Shown: positions 63,146 through 64,000 of the stretch, one piece after another
How positions within the stretch are numbered: position 1 is the stretch's first letter
Layout of the letters: every line of letters starts with the position of its first letter
Assembly (NCBI RefSeq): GCF_001550135.1
Contig: NZ_LRUE01000010.1
Span: 1 to 64,000, forward strand
Source: Pseudoalteromonas shioyasakiensis
Lineage (GTDB): Bacteria > Pseudomonadota > Gammaproteobacteria > Enterobacterales > Alteromonadaceae
DNA length: 64,000 nt
Direction: 5' to 3'
Program-made: the position numbers and the translations under genes
The notes under the pieces: model-generated
Seen by the model: the letters and a program-made list of their open reading frames with translations, nothing else
The model's database searches: none
Told to the model about the DNA's origin: nothing

Positions 63146-64000
63146 TTAAAAACTAAAACTTAATTTTGCGTAGTAGGTCATACCATCAAAGCCATAAGGT
63201 AGTGCTCGAACAGGGTATTTAAAAGCTTTATTCGTAATAAAATCAAGCGCTTCATCTTCACCTAGCTCGTCTGGCGTTACATCAAAGATATTATCAATAC
63301 CCGCCGATAGCATGAGTTCGTCTGTTAGCTGATAGCCCACGTTAACATCCACTAATACCGCTGATTCTACCGTGCTTGTGTCTTTAAACTCACCGGTAGG
63401 TGATAACTCATCAGGTAAACCAATGTGGTCATTACCAAAGTATTTAACGTCTGTTTCACCATAGTAGTTAAAGCGTAGCATGCTGTTGAAATCGCCACGA
63501 TCGTATTCAAACGTTAGCGTTGCACGCTCACCAGGTTGACCGTCTGTTAAGAAACTACGTTGTAAATCATCAAGGGCGATTGACTCAGGAATCCCCTCAG
63601 GTGCATTTACATCATCAATTTCAGTTTCGTTAATGTTACCCGCAAAGGTTGCTGAGAAATTACCGTCATACAAATCGGTGCGGTACGAAGCAATAATATC
63701 AACCCCTTTGGTGGTTGAATCAACTGAGTTTGAGAAGTAGTTAGCTTGCTGTGCTCCTGTTGCATTAAGCGCGGCCACGGCCTCGGCACTAAATGAAACA
63801 TCGTCCGCCGACATTAAGCTGCCAAGGGTAATTCTGTCTTTAATAGCAACATGGTAAAAATCAACGGTTAGCGATAAATCGCTAGTTACGTTGTAAACAA
63901 AACCTGCACTTAAGTTTTCTGAGCTTTCAAGGCCAAGGCTATCAACGCCAAGTGCTGATGGGAAATCAGAGCCCGCTGTTGCTGTGAATGATTGCAATAA
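63146..64000 (-). CDS. TonB-dependent receptor, C-terminal part (runs off the window)
   Basis: About 284 residues of the C-terminal barrel are visible; the start lies beyond the right edge. Typical segments are LSAGFVYNVTSDLSLTVDFYHVAIKDRI, DIIASYRT, VDVNVGYQLTDELMLSAGIDNIFDVTPDE and the C-terminal MTYYAKLSFSF ending in Phe for BAM recognition. The receptor imports an unknown ligand in a TonB-dependent way. The wording differs clearly from the receptor at 20.7 kb. Its relation to the chitin cluster is unclear: it is separated from it by the antiporter gene and the repeat array. Confidence 0.9.
   Translation of the reverse strand, partial: LLQSFTATAGSDFPSALGVDSLGLESSENLSAGFVYNVTSDLSLTVDFYHVAIKDRITLGSLMSADDVSFSAEAVAALNATGAQQANYFSNSVDSTTKGVDIIASYRTDLYDGNFSATFAGNINETEIDDVNAPEGIPESIALDDLQRSFLTDGQPGERATLTFEYDRGDFNSMLRFNYYGETDVKYFGNDHIGLPDELSPTGEFKDTSTVESAVLVDVNVGYQLTDELMLSAGIDNIFDVTPDELGEDEALDFITNKAFKYPVRALPYGFDGMTYYAKLSFSF

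Overview
The window looks like the chromosome of a marine gammaproteobacterium of the Alteromonadales, most likely Pseudoalteromonas. The evidence is low-to-moderate GC, several TonB-dependent receptors, many c-di-GMP proteins, a chitinase/LPMO cluster and 'gcgtgaaa...tttcgcgc' REP-type intergenic repeats. This is inference from gene content; no rRNA or tRNA gene is present to confirm it.

Layout. 1-3.6 kb: a group II intron with its maturase (minus strand), next to a frameshifted PD-(D/E)XK-type nuclease gene. 3.7-18.1 kb: an envelope-remodelling island, all on the minus strand. It holds an OmpR-family regulator and histidine kinase, a CBM9/DUF5916 outer-membrane protein, a PAP2 phosphatase, two EptA-type phosphoethanolamine transferases, a DUF3108 protein, an Omp85-like barrel, DgkA, a four-repeat membrane protein and an LTA-synthase-family enzyme. 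The four transcription units each carry a CTTAAG-N5-CTTARY-type tandem box 42-48 bp before the first start codon, which suggests one regulon run by the local PmrA/QseB-like regulator. 18.7-28.9 kb: general chromosomal genes (anmK, a TonB receptor, a Cdd1-like HhH protein, an SMP-30-type protein, curA, a GST, a zinc-sensing CZB diguanylate cyclase). 29.0-33.2 kb: a shortened KdpD/KdpE-like two-component system divergent from ktrA-ktrB potassium uptake, with 11-bp direct repeats between them. 33.2-34.8 kb: a translationally coupled HipA-like kinase/DUF3037 pair of unknown role. 34.9-41.3 kb: RecQ helicase, type II NADH dehydrogenase, an unknown exported protein, MntP. 41.3-48.5 kb: REC-PAS-GGDEF-EAL protein, REC-GGDEF protein and a BarA-like hybrid kinase. 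48.6-50.9 kb: a Tle1/DUF2235 hydrolase and a periplasmic binding protein.

50.9-63.1 kb: two gene-free repeat arrays (50.9-51.5 and 61.9-63.0 kb) sharing modules in inverted orientation. They bracket a chitin-degradation cluster (GH18 chitinase, AA10 LPMO, GH18 chitinase, all with CBM5/12 modules), the ribosome-rescue gene arfA and a KefB/KefC-like antiporter. The right array contains four near-identical copies of a ~190-bp unit, heptad repeats and a 22-bp tandem repeat. The window ends inside a second TonB-dependent receptor.

Strongest candidates for something new: the box-defined envelope regulon (lipid A/phosphoglycerol modification coupled to DAG recycling, with unusual partners DUF5916, DUF3108 and the COG4705-like protein), the HipA-like/DUF3037 pair, and the inverted repeat arrays.
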